NCBI GenBank assembly: GCA_900618425.1
Contig: UZAN01039563.1
Span: forward strand, 41,065-105,064
Reading direction: 5' to 3'
Length of the DNA stretch: 64,000 nucleotides
Source: Echinostoma caproni
Taxonomy: Eukaryota > Platyhelminthes > Trematoda > Plagiorchiida > Echinostomatidae
A program made the translations under genes and the position numbers. The notes under the pieces are model-generated. The model did no database searches. It was given only the letters and a program-made list of their open reading frames with translations, and was not told where the DNA came from. Shown piece after piece: positions 50,600 through 62,700 of this stretch (within the stretch, counting starts at the first letter, position 1; the number at the start of each line of letters is the position of its first letter).

Positions 50600-50940
50600 T
50601 TACATATACCTCTTGTGTTATGATATCTCTGCAACGCTTTATACATACCTTGTAGAATGAATTATTTCCCTTAAGTTTTTATGGCTTTACGTCGAAGTAT
50701 TTACTGCTTTAGCATTATCTATAAGAACTCTACTGTTTCATATGTCTCAGACATCTTGCCAAACAAATAGATAGTTCATATGATCCATCTCGTCGTGTTC
50801 GGAGTAAACGAAGCGTGAACTGAAAAGTTAGGAATCACTCCACAACTGTTTGGACGTGATTGGTTCTCGTCAACTGACTTGTTTCAGCAAGGTGTGAAAC
50901 CACTACAATAGTCAGTGACCTTTTCGTTCCGGTATTCAGC
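49376..50940. other. No recognisable gene
   Basis: AT-rich, containing the AT microsatellite listed separately. The 121-codon minus-strand frame at 50,281-50,646 is open only because it passes through the AT run (Ile-Tyr repeat). Confidence 0.5.
50562..50598. repeat. AT dinucleotide microsatellite
   Basis: About 18 uninterrupted AT units. Confidence 0.95.
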
Positions 50941-50944
50941 CATG

Positions 50945-51367
50945 CAGAATGTTATTCACGGATTCGTTTGGACAACGGTCTGACCGTTGCCTCCGAAAGC
51001 CTCAGTATGGTTGGAGATGGATGTCTCGGGTTCCGGCTGGTCACCCTTTCATTGCACCTCGCAAAATGCTCCGACCAGACCAAGCGTCTAATATAGACTC
51101 TGTTGAGGAAGCCCTACTCACTGCCTTCTCGTGGTGGAGGTGCTTTCCCACCAAAGTGAAAGGACGAGTAGCCGACATCCGGGGCTATAACCATGTTGGT
51201 GGAGCACTGGAAGATCACCTAGGGAAGTTGATCGAAAGCCCTGATTCCAAACCAATTAGGAAGAGGCGAATGAATCACACACACCTCCCTCGTTACGGCA
51301 GTGGTCACCGACTCGATTGGGCATCAAGGTATACTGGATATCTTGGACGTTTGACCCCGTCCGAAGG
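50945..51367 (+). repeat. GC-rich segment left of an assembly gap, unrecognised
   Basis: GC above 50%, against about 38% nearby, and open for about 139 codons on the plus strand from 50,949 up to the gap. The translation is rich in Arg, Trp and Gly (CLRKPQYGWRWMSRVPAGHP near its start, then EEALLTAFSWW and KVKGRVADIRGYNHVGGA). A short palindrome AACGGTCTGACCGTT lies at about 50,973. High GC, an adjoining assembly gap and no intron signals suggest a high-copy repeat that could not be assembled. I cannot exclude a real coding exon. The longer frames that appear to cross the gap are artefacts of unknown bases. Confidence 0.45.
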
Positions 51368-51748
51368 NNNNNNNNNNNNNNNNNNNNNNNNNNNNNNNNN
51401 NNNNNNNNNNNNNNNNNNNNNNNNNNNNNNNNNNNNNNNNNNNNNNNNNNNNNNNNNNNNNNNNNNNNNNNNNNNNNNNNNNNNNNNNNNNNNNNNNNNN
51501 NNNNNNNNNNNNNNNNNNNNNNNNNNNNNNNNNNNNNNNNNNNNNNNNNNNNNNNNNNNNNNNNNNNNNNNNNNNNNNNNNNNNNNNNNNNNNNNNNNNN
51601 NNNNNNNNNNNNNNNNNNNNNNNNNNNNNNNNNNNNNNNNNNNNNNNNNNNNNNNNNNNNNNNNNNNNNNNNNNNNNNNNNNNNNNNNNNNNNNNNNNNN
51701 NNNNNNNNNNNNNNNNNNNNNNNNNNNNNNNNNNNNNNNNNNNNNNNN
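51368..51748. other. Assembly gap (381 N)
   Basis: A run of N. Single N positions also occur at 13,677, 57,153 and 59,770; the first lies in a repeat and the last just outside one. All frames across the gap are meaningless. Confidence 0.99.
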
Positions 51749-51905
51749 TCCGATGGATTGCAGTTTTCACACACCGCCCCCTGCCTTGAGGGTAAGGCTT
51801 TGGCTAGCCGAAAGGCTCAGTTGTGGATTCCTCAAGAAAATCTACGTGCCTTGGCCTGAACAACCTGGCAGTATTCAGCCTACAGGCAAATCATGGACCG
51901 TTTTT
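51749..51905 (+). repeat. GC-rich segment right of the assembly gap
   Basis: Continues the GC-rich composition of the left flank and holds GGTAAGGCTTTGGCTAGCCG, a possible splice-donor-like GTAAGG. It ends with a run of eight or nine T just after ATGGACCG. It is probably the other end of the same unassembled repeat. Confidence 0.4.
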
Positions 51906-52033
51906 TTTTAAGGATTGTAGTTTGTTCATGTCCGACGATGCGTTTAACACACATGACTTCATCCACATATCACAGTTATAGCACACATTTCGCCTGTTCA
52001 CCGAGCCACTTTACAAGCACTGATGCTGTCACC

Positions 52034-52144
52034 TCGGCTGGTGATGAAACGTTTGCAAACAAATTGCCAAGCTCGGCGAACAGGCGAAATGAAATTCAGT
52101 TCACCCGAACTACGAGAACCAATTTTCAATACTTTATCAATAGC
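52034..52144 (+). repeat. 110-bp repeat with conserved reading frame, copy 2
   Basis: Forward copy of the repeat at 19,221-19,330. The frame SAGDETFANKLPS...NRRNEIQF...TRTNF is intact here. It sits about 130 bp after the GC-rich gap-flanking segment, so the two may belong to one larger element. Confidence 0.75.
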
Positions 52145-52149
52145 ACAGT

Positions 52150-55100
52150 CTTGAATGAGGAATTTCAGTGACTACTTTAGACGGTAGCCATAAACTGTTC
52201 TGCCAATAACGGTCCTGAAAGTGATTCCATGACCACAAAATCCTTTTGTCGATGAATTAGCAGTTTGAAATGAAATAGATTTTGACACGAAGAGAAATTC
52301 AGCAGTCGTTCCAGTTAACCTAAACGAAGATTGCAATGGTTTTAGTTCGTTCAAAACTGCAAGGTTGTTCGACCATTTGACTGATAATAAAATTAGTTAA
52401 GAGCTCGCTAACGTCCATTGAGAGGATATTTTGATCAATCGAATTTGAGTCACCAATATTGTACGCAAAATATGAATGTACCTCGTACGCTGTGTATGGC
52501 TGTTCCAATTTGAACTGGTTTCACTAATTTAGGTAACAATAGATGCTTGCCTGCAAGTGGAAAGAGCGGTAAATCTTTGCGTACCTGTGGTAATCCCTAC
52601 TATCTCGGAATCCTCGTTCACCGATTTGGTTGTATCGTTGACTTTATTTGGTTTTAAACATCTCAACATCTTATATACCACAATCCAACTGAGTTGTGAA
52701 GAAAGATTTTCAAATTCAGTAAATGTCGGGTTGCTTATATCCGCTAGTAGGAAAATAAAACTTGGCTCCCAGAGGTAATTATTCTAATAGCAGTCTGTCC
52801 AGATTTATATCTGATACATTGGATTGGCAGAGAACTCATCCACAGGATTAGCAAGGTTAAGCTGCTGACGCAAATGTTTTGGATTTGTTTCACTTGCTTG
52901 CACAGAGCGTACTGCTCGAAATGTATTAGCCCAATCGGTGAAACACAAAGTATGCAACATACACTTACTGTATTCCCTATACAGCTTCATTAAGGGAAAA
53001 ATTTATTTCAATTGGATGAAAACAAAACTGAACTTGCTTGCTCCTGTCCCCTAAGTGAATCCGTTTTAACTTTGACTGATTACTATGTCTTTGTGATTGT
53101 ACACAACTCGCCATTCGGAGCACCATCGGGCGCGTAGATTCCTAGTATTCATATGACTATGAATTTCGTATGTTCTACGCTATGCAGTGTACACACGTTA
53201 AGTGTGATGAACACATTTTGAACAAACGTCCATAAACTACCAGAGTGGTTAAGGAATAATATCGAAGAAACACTATCTTATAAGGTGTCTGGAATTGAAT
53301 GATTAAAACTGTAAGTTGTCACTGTGCGGACCAGGATAGCAGACAAGCCATGTGATGAAATTCATTACAGTATAATCTACCAGGTCATTAAGATTCTCAT
53401 TTTGACAAATACAATACCAGTGGGTGACTTAAATCACATAATTTTGCTAGCACAGGTTAAAAATGGTTACCACAGTCTGTGTTATTCGAGTATGTCGAGA
53501 CAATAACCAGATGACAGATGAAAATTTTCATTCTATTATTTGCTGCGTTTGTGCACCATTCTCGAATAGAATAGTTAGTTAGCAGACAAGTAAGACAGAT
53601 AAATATAACCCCTAGTTCGATTTCCACTAGTCTGCTAAAGATTGGAGTGAGCTAATTCCATCCAACTTCAAAGTCTAAATGCGACTAATGTTTTGACGTT
53701 TCAATCAGTTAGGGACTATCGGACATATCGTTTGACTTTAAAAGGTCACATCTATCTGAAGCTACATTCTGTGGATGACGGACGATTAACATTTGCCATT
53801 GGAAGCTAGAGGATGCGAGAGTCAGGGAACAATGGAAAACCGATGTTCCGAAAATGATATATATATATGTGTGTTTTTGTATATCTACACTTGTTTACTC
53901 CAAATAAAAAATGTACATAACTTCAAGCTGGTGATCCGAAAGTGTAAGATCAAATGGGTAAAGAAACAGTTGACCTTACAGTACAACCACTCACTGTACC
54001 GAGTTATTCCTCCACAGCATATAAGGAGAGGAAGATTATGAGAATTGAGTTATTGTACGCGAACAGTTTACATTTCGAATAGTTGCGTCCGCCTCCATGG
54101 TTCATTCGTTTTGTCATTTGCTATGTTTAGGGTGTTTTAACATAATCTTACTATTCCCCTCTCGCATACCTTGGAGCTCATCACTTTCACGACGCATCTG
54201 AACGGTTTAGGGTGATCAACTCAAACAGGGATTTTCTTTTGTAACGTTAAATAATCTACATAGGGTCGCGGCTGATTATTTTTATATCCAGGTCAAACAG
54301 AGCGAAAACAAATTTTCTATTTTGTCATTTGCAAGGTTTCCTCAGAAATGCGAACGAATCGACCTTATCGAGAATTGAATCCGAATTCTACAGGTATATC
54401 GCTAAATTATTGCCCAGCTGAATACCGGACAGCTGAACAGAGTTTTATTTAACATATTTATTAAATTCACATGATTAGTTTCATACGTTCCTTCAATATG
54501 ACGTCCAGGTGAAATTTTAAATCACTAGCTGAACCCATTGCATTAGTTAGAAGACTAATCGCTGCCAAAGATCTATTTTCAGCGATTTCTTCCTCGATCT
54601 GTAATTCTGGCAACTGCGTAAGCAATTTAACAAGAATGTTACGTGGTTTCGTGAAACAGTTGAGCTCAGTGAATTATACAATTGGGATGGGAGATAGACA
54701 AGTTTCTCTCTAGTTCACTTTTGCGGGCATAAACCGCTGACAGTTTGTCAGGTCATCTTAAAGGTGTAATGAAGCACTTTTCAACCCGGAGGACTGAGTG
54801 CCTGGACTAATGTCTTTCTGTGAACTTGAGTTATGATATCATCAAACAGATGATTATTACATCGGCAGTTGCTAGAGTTTCCATCAAAACAGACCTGCAC
54901 TTATGTTTTTTTTCATTCAGCAAAGGATGTGGAAAGAAAACATTTGGTATTTACGGGATTCATGTGGGTACAGTTTGTGAAATGACTGACAGTTGTCCCG
55001 TTTTTGTTGAGATCCATCGTGATGAATAACAGGAGTCCGTTCCCAAAAGTGAGTGATCTACGTCTGAAATAAAAACAATACTAGCACCTTGAATTCTTCA

Positions 55101-58100
55101 AACTGAGTAGCATAAGGGTTAGAACGAAGTCCTGGTTTTATCATATTTTATTTTGTTGCATTAAAAAACTAAAATGCTTTTAACATCGCCCTCTGATGCA
55201 TTGATTTAGTAAGTACTGGCTCTTTTCAGGTTAAATTTTAAACCGTGGCGATTCGTGATAAATCAAGGTGAGTTTGGATAGTTCGGTAAAATTCTCTTCC
55301 TTTCACCTCACAATTCTCATCACGAATTGACAACATTCAACGCCCTACACCCTCCTCCTCCCTAAAAAAAACATCAACTTTAGAGAATGACTGCTGTCTC
55401 TTGTATACTCCTGGAAATTCCATTCGCCCTTGGTTGGCACGACGGACCCCGTTGTAGTTCATCACTGTTTACCAGCTTGTTTCAGCCCATATGTCACGTT
55501 TTGGTCGATGTTTTCCGCTTGAACTCACGACTGTTGCATCTGGAAAATATTATATGACTAGGATTCACGATGAGTCTCAGAATGGTCCAGAATACATGAG
55601 GTTTCGCCTAATGGAAGTTAAAATCAGACTGGTGTAAATAGGGTAGGTAAATAATAAATGACAGAAGTAGAATTATGAGCTTGGTACAGTCAGGTATCCA
55701 TTTTGTATTTTAGGGTTGTCTTTTACGTAAAAGACTGCAAAACAGATATATTCGGAACAAATTCACTACTGTTTGGGAGCTGTCGCCAGTGCACACTTTT
55801 TTGTCTAGACTCGACCTGCAAACTCGCTGACTGGGAGTCAGCAACACCGTTCAAACAATACAGGTTTAACTGCAAATACCTTGAACCCATGGCTAAATTA
55901 GTTCCTTCTTAGTCCGTATCAATCCAAAGACACCAGGATCAGTCATTTCTTGACAACTGGAAAGTGAATTGGATGACAAGGAAATGTATAAATCTTTTTA
56001 ATGCTAGCAGACTTCCTGATGGAATTTATTAAACTGCCGTCTCGAAGTCACAGTGTATTTCTGACCGGGAAACCGAAGACACACTGATCCGAAGCTGTGA
56101 GATGACGTAAACTAGGTAGCAACGCGTCACAGTTTCCTGATGGTCATTTAAAAATCAAAATCGTCGGCCAATCAAATAGATTAATGCTTAATCAGTAGTA
56201 TATTGTGACCATGAACGCCGAAGCTGATAACAGTTCTGGCCGATGATCTTTGATTCTACAGGTGATTTCACCGGTTTGCTTTCCGTTATGTCTCACCAAG
56301 ACGTATGATCGATACGAGCACCTCTTGACTAGCCGTCAACAATGACACGGAGAGAGAACACAGCTGAGAAAATGGCAGTTAGTGTGTGATTGCTCATGAC
56401 GCAATACTTAAATGTATGTGGTAAATCCGGTGTACATGATGATGCACCGATCAGATTGCATCCTTGACACTACGGTTGATCGAGCGGACGAAAACTGTCT
56501 GATTCGCCTTCGTGAACCAATCCGGAATCGATTCGCCTTTGGGCGTCACGAATGCATGTATAGTGAGACGCGGATCGATGCGTGGCCTGACGGGGTCTGT
56601 GCGCTCCCACCTAACACCTACCCTTTGGAAATATACGCTCACATTTGGGGGTTGTCCGCTTTCCTTTTTGATTTCTGAAGTGCCCACTTGAACATATTAA
56701 TGACTCTCTCCTCATTGCGCTCCGACCTAACACTTTCTTTCAATAAAAGCAACCACTGTATGGGTGACCTTTTTCTTCTGTTTCAGTTCCCAAAAATTCA
56801 GTGGAAGAGTTAGCGCGCAATTCCGATCGCTGCACTGAGAGTACTATTGATACTCCGCGGCACCTGAATGGAGAAAATATTTGAAACATTCTCCCACAAA
56901 AACAATAAAAAATAGGCGAAACATTTGGAAATACAAAAAATTTACTATAACAAATATAAAGTATAAATAGATGACAACTTGAAATCCTTGTGCCAGATTC
57001 CAATTTCAGAGGAATGGCAGCAGCTTCATGAGCTTTGATTGCAAATTGTTCAAACATCACCACACTGTGAAGGGGAGTAAGCTCATCGTTATCCAGATCA
57101 GACAGCCGGTCTGTGCAATTAATTCACGTTTGAAATTGGGGTATACCGTTGANGATCGCGACTGAAGACCCGTTAACGGACCGCTATTGAATCGTACGGC
57201 TCCACTGTAGAACACGGTTTTCAGTAGAAACGTATATCGGTTGAAACATCGACACCGGACCGAACTGATTACATGCACATTTGCAAAGGAATATGGAAAA
57301 AACATGGACTGTCAACAAATGCATGGCTGAATCCTTGGTGTTTTAGGTGCTTTAAAAGACTAATTTCCGGTTATTCTTATATAGACATCTTTGATGATGT
57401 TCAAGCGGTTGAAAAACTTTCATAGTATCGATACGTTCACTGTCGCGCTTTTTCATTAGGTGGACAGGTACACAACCTGTCATTTAAGAAGCAGTCCCGA
57501 TCCTGATGGACTCTAATCTGAGGGTTTTCCCTGAATTATGGGAGATCATAAAAGCAATTAGAAGACTTCGTTCCACTCAGTGTCAAACGATTTACTTACC
57601 AGTGGTAAGTAATTAGTGCGTAATTGCACTTTAAATGGAGAAAAGGAAAAAGAAAGATATGGAAAATGCAAGCGAACAGAACAAAATTGTTGGCAAAACT
57701 GCCTAAAAGGGCGCCAAACATTGGGCAACCAAAGACAAAAGCGGTTCCGATTAGGAAACCAGTGAGAGGGCGCGATAATTCTGACGATTAAGAGGAGAGG
57801 GCATCAGACGATCTGGTTTGGTGAGTGGATGATCTAAACAACCAAGGTGAATAGAGTAATGTGGGTAACCGCACAGCTAGGTATGGTTTTTATACAATAA
57901 AACAGAGCTGCCCTAGCCTCCGTTACGGGTTTCACCAAATTGTAATGAAAAGGTCCTTGAGGATGATACCTCAAACTCTCCTCTTCTTTGTACTGCAATA
58001 GTTATTGCAATACTACGGAACATTTCGCAGATGTCATACCGAATCACACTCAAATATGTGCTCGGTCATATATCAGAATCAATACCAGCATGAATCCTTA

Positions 58101-58540
58101 AATCTCGGTATTTTATGGAGTTGAATTATCGAACCGAAAGGTTTATGCGAATTTGACCTGGTCGAAATTGCATTTTTTTAACCCGTTCCCATAATTTTTT
58201 CAACTTTCAGTTTGAGCTACAACCTCCCGGTTGTATCTCAGCGTAGAAACTGGAGCTTCGCCTTCTCTCTGTCAAACGGCTACTGCAATCGTTTTAAACC
58301 ACTTCACTCATTGTGAAGGTTATAATGTTAATAACACAGCGATGTCGGTAAAGAATTATATTCGCCAACGTTTCGGTTACTGCGGGTACCCTTTCTCGAA
58401 AGGTAAGTTTTACAACGATGTTGGACGCCTATCCACTGCCATCAGGAGATGGAATTCTGTCTACTTTATCTCGATGTGTTGTCTTCTGTGTCTTAAATTT
58501 ACAAACTGGCTATCACGAAGTAGCTAAACAGGAAAAATAT
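52150..58540. other. Long stretch without recognised genes; two odd frames
   Basis: Mostly AT-rich. Around 56,412-56,687 a GC-richer segment is open on both strands (88 codons plus, 78 minus) with no known motif. Around 56,960-57,270 a minus-strand frame with two stops reads protein-like (MFQPIYVSTENRVLQWSR, then DNDELTPLHSVVMFEQFAIK), perhaps a decayed gene or element. The rest shows nothing. Confidence 0.4.
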
Positions 58541-58544
58541 CGAG

Positions 58545-58930
58545 CCTTCACTACCGTTGACCTTTGAAGCAAGCCAGTTGGAGTGGCTAACATTATCTCG
58601 TCGTTACAGCGATCAACCGATAAACCCATTCAGGAGGAAACCCTATCAGATACTATCGCCTGCGAGGACGAAATTACTGTGTGCGGAATAAACGAAGAAT
58701 ATCACGACCGAAATCTAACTAATATTTTTTAACACCTTGAGAAAATATAGGCTTCCTATAAACGTGGAAAAGTGCTTCATCGGTACCAAAGAAGCAAAAT
58801 GCCCGGGAGTACGAAGTCTTATCCGGTTTGATGAAACCGGACTCAGAAAGACTGAAACCACTCCGAGAGTTTCCATCTCCCAAAAACCTCAAATAAAAAC
58901 GACGGGCAATCGGTTCATTTTCACGTTATG
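58545..58930 (+). mobile_element. Ty3/gypsy-type LTR retrotransposon RT fragment, degraded
   Basis: Part of the reverse transcriptase of a gypsy-like LTR retrotransposon. A plus-strand frame at about 58,560-58,730 reads PVGVANIISSLQRSTDKP and then ACEDEITVCGINEEYHDRNL, where the family has its YLDDI..G..EEH..NL active-site region. The first catalytic Asp of that motif is Glu here. After a stop and frame change the sequence continues LRKYRLPINVEKCFIGTKEA (58,737 onward), the connecting region with the conserved N..KC. The following GLRKTETTPRV fits the stretch before the RNase H tether. No LTRs, integrase or protease were recognised nearby. Confidence 0.75.
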
Positions 58931-58939
58931 CTCATAGTA

Positions 58940-59365
58940 ATCCGATAGTTTAGCGTCAAGTCGGCTAAGGTTAGACGCATCTAAACCACGACAACTGATA
59001 CAGAATCATCGCTATGGTTCTTCGAGACTTGCTCGCCTCAAATCCACTCCGCGAGCTGCAAATGAAATTTGCATTGTATAGTTCACATCGGGAGTTCAAG
59101 TATAAGAACGATTAGACAGAAGAGTGCCAGATATGTATACCTGACAAGCGGCAGGGACCGCAAATGCGGTCGTGTACTTCTGTGAAAGTTTGTCCAGTCA
59201 TTCATGTACTACTCCTTATAAAAACTTATATCCATTGCTACACCGTATACATCTTCGAATCATTTCATCAAAAAACAGTGAATAGTCGCTGTGTATCACA
59301 TAGCGACTTTCACGGAAGCGGAATTTGCAAATAGCCGTTTTTGAAAACGATTTGTTTTACATTAA
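58940..59365. other. No recognisable gene
   Basis: Between the gypsy fragment and the inverted repeat. A short hairpin (AGTCGCT..AGCGACT, 59,284-59,308) is present. No RNase H or integrase motif could be followed from the gypsy RT into this stretch. Confidence 0.45.
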
Positions 59366-59368
59366 TTA

Positions 59369-59745
59369 GTTGGCATTGGAAATGCCCCATCTGCAGTGCA
59401 TTCGCATTCTTCTCCACTGAGTCCGCCATCGTGAAGATAGATGTTTCCTATAACATCTAGCTTACACGTACGCCATGCAGGCAGTTTAAAATTGTTTGAT
59501 TGGGATGGAAATAGGATGTATATTTCATTACATTATACCGATCATAACAATATTAAAATTTGGAATGAAAATCTAGTTTATCATCAGGGCTTCGGTATTT
59601 ATAAACCGGTGGGGGGGGTGGAAGTTTTATATGGTGCATGACGTACCTGTAAGCTAGATATTTTAGGAAACCTCTCTGTTCATGATGGCGGACTCAGTGG
59701 AGAAGCATGGAAATTTGTTGCAGATGAGGCATCCCCAATACCAAC
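59369..59745. repeat. Inverted repeat with 111-nt arms (MITE-like)
   Basis: Arms at 59,369-59,479 and 59,635-59,745 are of equal length and match at about four of five positions or better in inverted orientation, including a 20-base exact core around CTTCTCCACTGAGTCCGCC. The centre is 155 bp, AT-rich, and includes a G-homopolymer near 59,610. Equal arms with no net gap and a short non-coding centre suggest a non-autonomous foldback element (MITE-like), or two repeat copies inserted head to head. No transposase or clear flanking target duplication is seen. Confidence 0.78.
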
Positions 59746-59749
59746 TATT

Positions 59750-62700
59750 CTTTTCCGTTCGACGCTGAGNCTGAGCTCCTAATCCTAGGCCAACCAGACC
59801 TTGAAAATGGTTTATTTCAAGTCGAATCAAGTCAGTCAGTCGCTTTATATACTCGGACGGGTAGATATTTGGTGTCGGTCCAGATTCACACATTCTCAGA
59901 TGCTTTTTATCGACATTTGTGGCTTTCTGTTGCTAACAGATCACTTGCTACGCAAAACCCTTCATGCTTGCAGGTACCGATGCTGATATTCGCGATATTT
60001 TATTAAAATATTCACTTGCTTGATCCTTCTTAAATCTGCTACTTAGAGACGAACCCAATAACGTACACCATCTTCGGCCGTCGACTGGAATTAGCTTCTT
60101 TCGGGTACGGATCCACATGGGCAGAGTATGAAGCCGTACATACCATGAAAAGGTCACCGCCTCCCAGCCAAATATCATATTTATGCCGTAATATTTTTGT
60201 CTGTTATGGTTCCAATTCTCGGGATCTGTTTTTTAGATACACGTTTTTCAATTTCAGCTTCAATCGTTCTTCTTCTCATATGATTAGAGAGTTAAACAAA
60301 ATTTGACTTACTTCATTAAACATTTGCAATTACTCCTGTTACAATTTAGTCGATATCTGTAAATATGAAGAGGTTTGTTTGGTTTGCGTTCTAGAACGCT
60401 GCATTCCTAAACAAAAATTGGATATCCACAACATCCAAAATGACTGGACAGATAAGCGATCCATGTGAGATATATTGTATGGATTTGTATTTATAGCCAC
60501 GAATTAGGCTAATACATTGAACGAACGAAGAAAACATTCAACATTCATATGTCCAAAACACAAACGTCCGATTTAATGACACAGTGATACAATATCGTCT
60601 TAAACTAAAAATTTGGAATGTAGCTGAAAAATCAATTTACAAACATATATTATTGTTTGTCATACTTTGACGCTAGAATAGGAATAAAGTCCAGTTCGCA
60701 AAAGCTTGTGATGAATCGAATGAGTGATGGTATAATGTAAATCAGAGTTCATTTAACTTCAATAAACGAACAGAACGTGATTTTCTGAAATGTCGTATTC
60801 ATGTGTGTTAAGAGATTGGGTGGAAGTTTGATATTCGACTGCAAAACTTATTTGAACTAGGATGCGGTGGACTGAGTGGGAGGAGAATGACCCAAATGTT
60901 CAATCGATGTCTCTTGCTTCTGGATTGGGCTTATTGTGCTATTACATGATCAATGTGTCTGTTACTTTCAATCACCAACAGATATATTGGTATTGATTTC
61001 TGGTTACCTGAGAGTATAAAAACTTTGGCTATTTTCCAGCTATTAGGAGATTCATGTCCTTCATCCCCAATGGAATGGCCCCGAAGATGAACGGTGATTG
61101 AGGTAAGATTTGAGTTAACTTGAGAAGACAAGTTGTGTTATGTTATGCAACGACAAAATGATGCAGGCTGATCAGCCTCCTAGTGATAACATGCCTAGAT
61201 TCGGCCCCAAAACGTCTCCAGTTTCATGCTCATTCATGTAGATCAAGTCCCATTGTTGACGATACCACTGAAGATTGGAATACCGATGAACAGGCGTCTC
61301 ACTTTCGTTGCGCACTTGATGGGTAGTTCTGAACAAAAATTTCCAACCTAAGTTTAGGATGAACTTTCTCCTTGTCGTTTACCATTATAGTTACTTATCC
61401 AAGCTGGCACTTGGATTTCCACAAAGTTAATTTTCGAGAGATTTACCACTCTCTCTGACAACACGGATACTTGACACTTGACAAGGTCTGCTTCTTTTTA
61501 ATTTACATTATCGAGGTAAATAACGCAACTGTCATGCAATATTTAGCCAAATCCAAAACAATGACTTTCAACGACCAAAATTTCATTCATTAGACAGCAA
61601 CCCTCTGGTTGCATTATTTGACCGGTTATTTCATTTCTCGAAAAATATGTGTTCATTCACACATTCCCATCTGTCTCAAAGGGTATTCTGATATTGGTAC
61701 CGATTTTTCTGTGGACTAGGAATCACTGAATGTTTGTCCGAACCACGAACCACTAGTCCCTAGAGAAATTCACTTGCTATTATGCAACTCCATTTAGACC
61801 TATTTATTTTTATCTCCTTTTGATTTCTGCTCTATTCCCGGACGGTTATCAATGAACTACTTGTTTCTAACATGCAGCTATTCATCCTTATCCGAGTCAT
61901 CATCGACATCCCTTTCACAATCGTGGTCATTGCCACTCAGTATGAACTGTTGGTGCGAAACTCGTCACTGGCTTTGAATGTGCAGAATGTTAACTTCAAC
62001 AGTAAAGGTGGATCAGAAGTAGGGTAAACTGAGCAAAGGGTAGCAAAAGGGACCTGTTTAATCAAGATGTGATTACCAGGCAGTCGCGTGCTCCACTCCA
62101 TGTGCTTTCGTTATCTTACCCGACAGTTCCGAAACCGTGAAATTCAAGACCTCAAACTCAAACGTAAACAAAATCCGCAGTGGCTAGTACTTTCATTTAG
62201 TTCCTCGTGCACCCTATCCATGTCACTTTCTACGCCTGATAATGTGAAGGACAAGCAAAGTAACGTACATGCAGCTTGCGCTTTAACCAACGAAATCTAC
62301 TCCTAGTATTTTTATAAACGAATAGCGCAACAGTCTGTCCAAAAGTAACATCTTGCCTCAATAGTGCTTTAATGCAAGTGAGCCTAACCTTAAAACCAGA
62401 ACCCACTGAAAAGTTTCAGGTGACAGATGTCTTCAAACGGCCAAATCAAGTTCTAAGAGCAGCGTACATGACATTTCAATCTCCAGGATCCTCCAAGCCA
62501 ACAATGAGTATTTTAGTCCAGTACGATCAAATTGAGCTTTGAATATGCGTTCAGTCTCTTATTTGACGGTCATTGGTAACGTAACGGTGACTTCAGGAAA
62601 CATGACTAACTAGAATAATAATAAGCATGAGGATCCTCAAATGACCAAACGTTTGCCCGTTTGATTTGACCACGTTTCCGGTGCTCTCGCATTTCGTGTG

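Noticed and set aside
50281..50646. 121-codon minus-strand frame
   Set aside because: It passes through the AT microsatellite, giving an Ile-Tyr run. No family features.
50949..51911. 320-codon open frame on the plus strand
   Set aside because: It is open only because the 381 N are translated as unknown residues. The same holds for the other frames across 51,256-51,859.
59284..59308. Short hairpin AGTCGCT/AGCGACT
   Set aside because: Seven paired bases with a bulge are common by chance in 64 kb.
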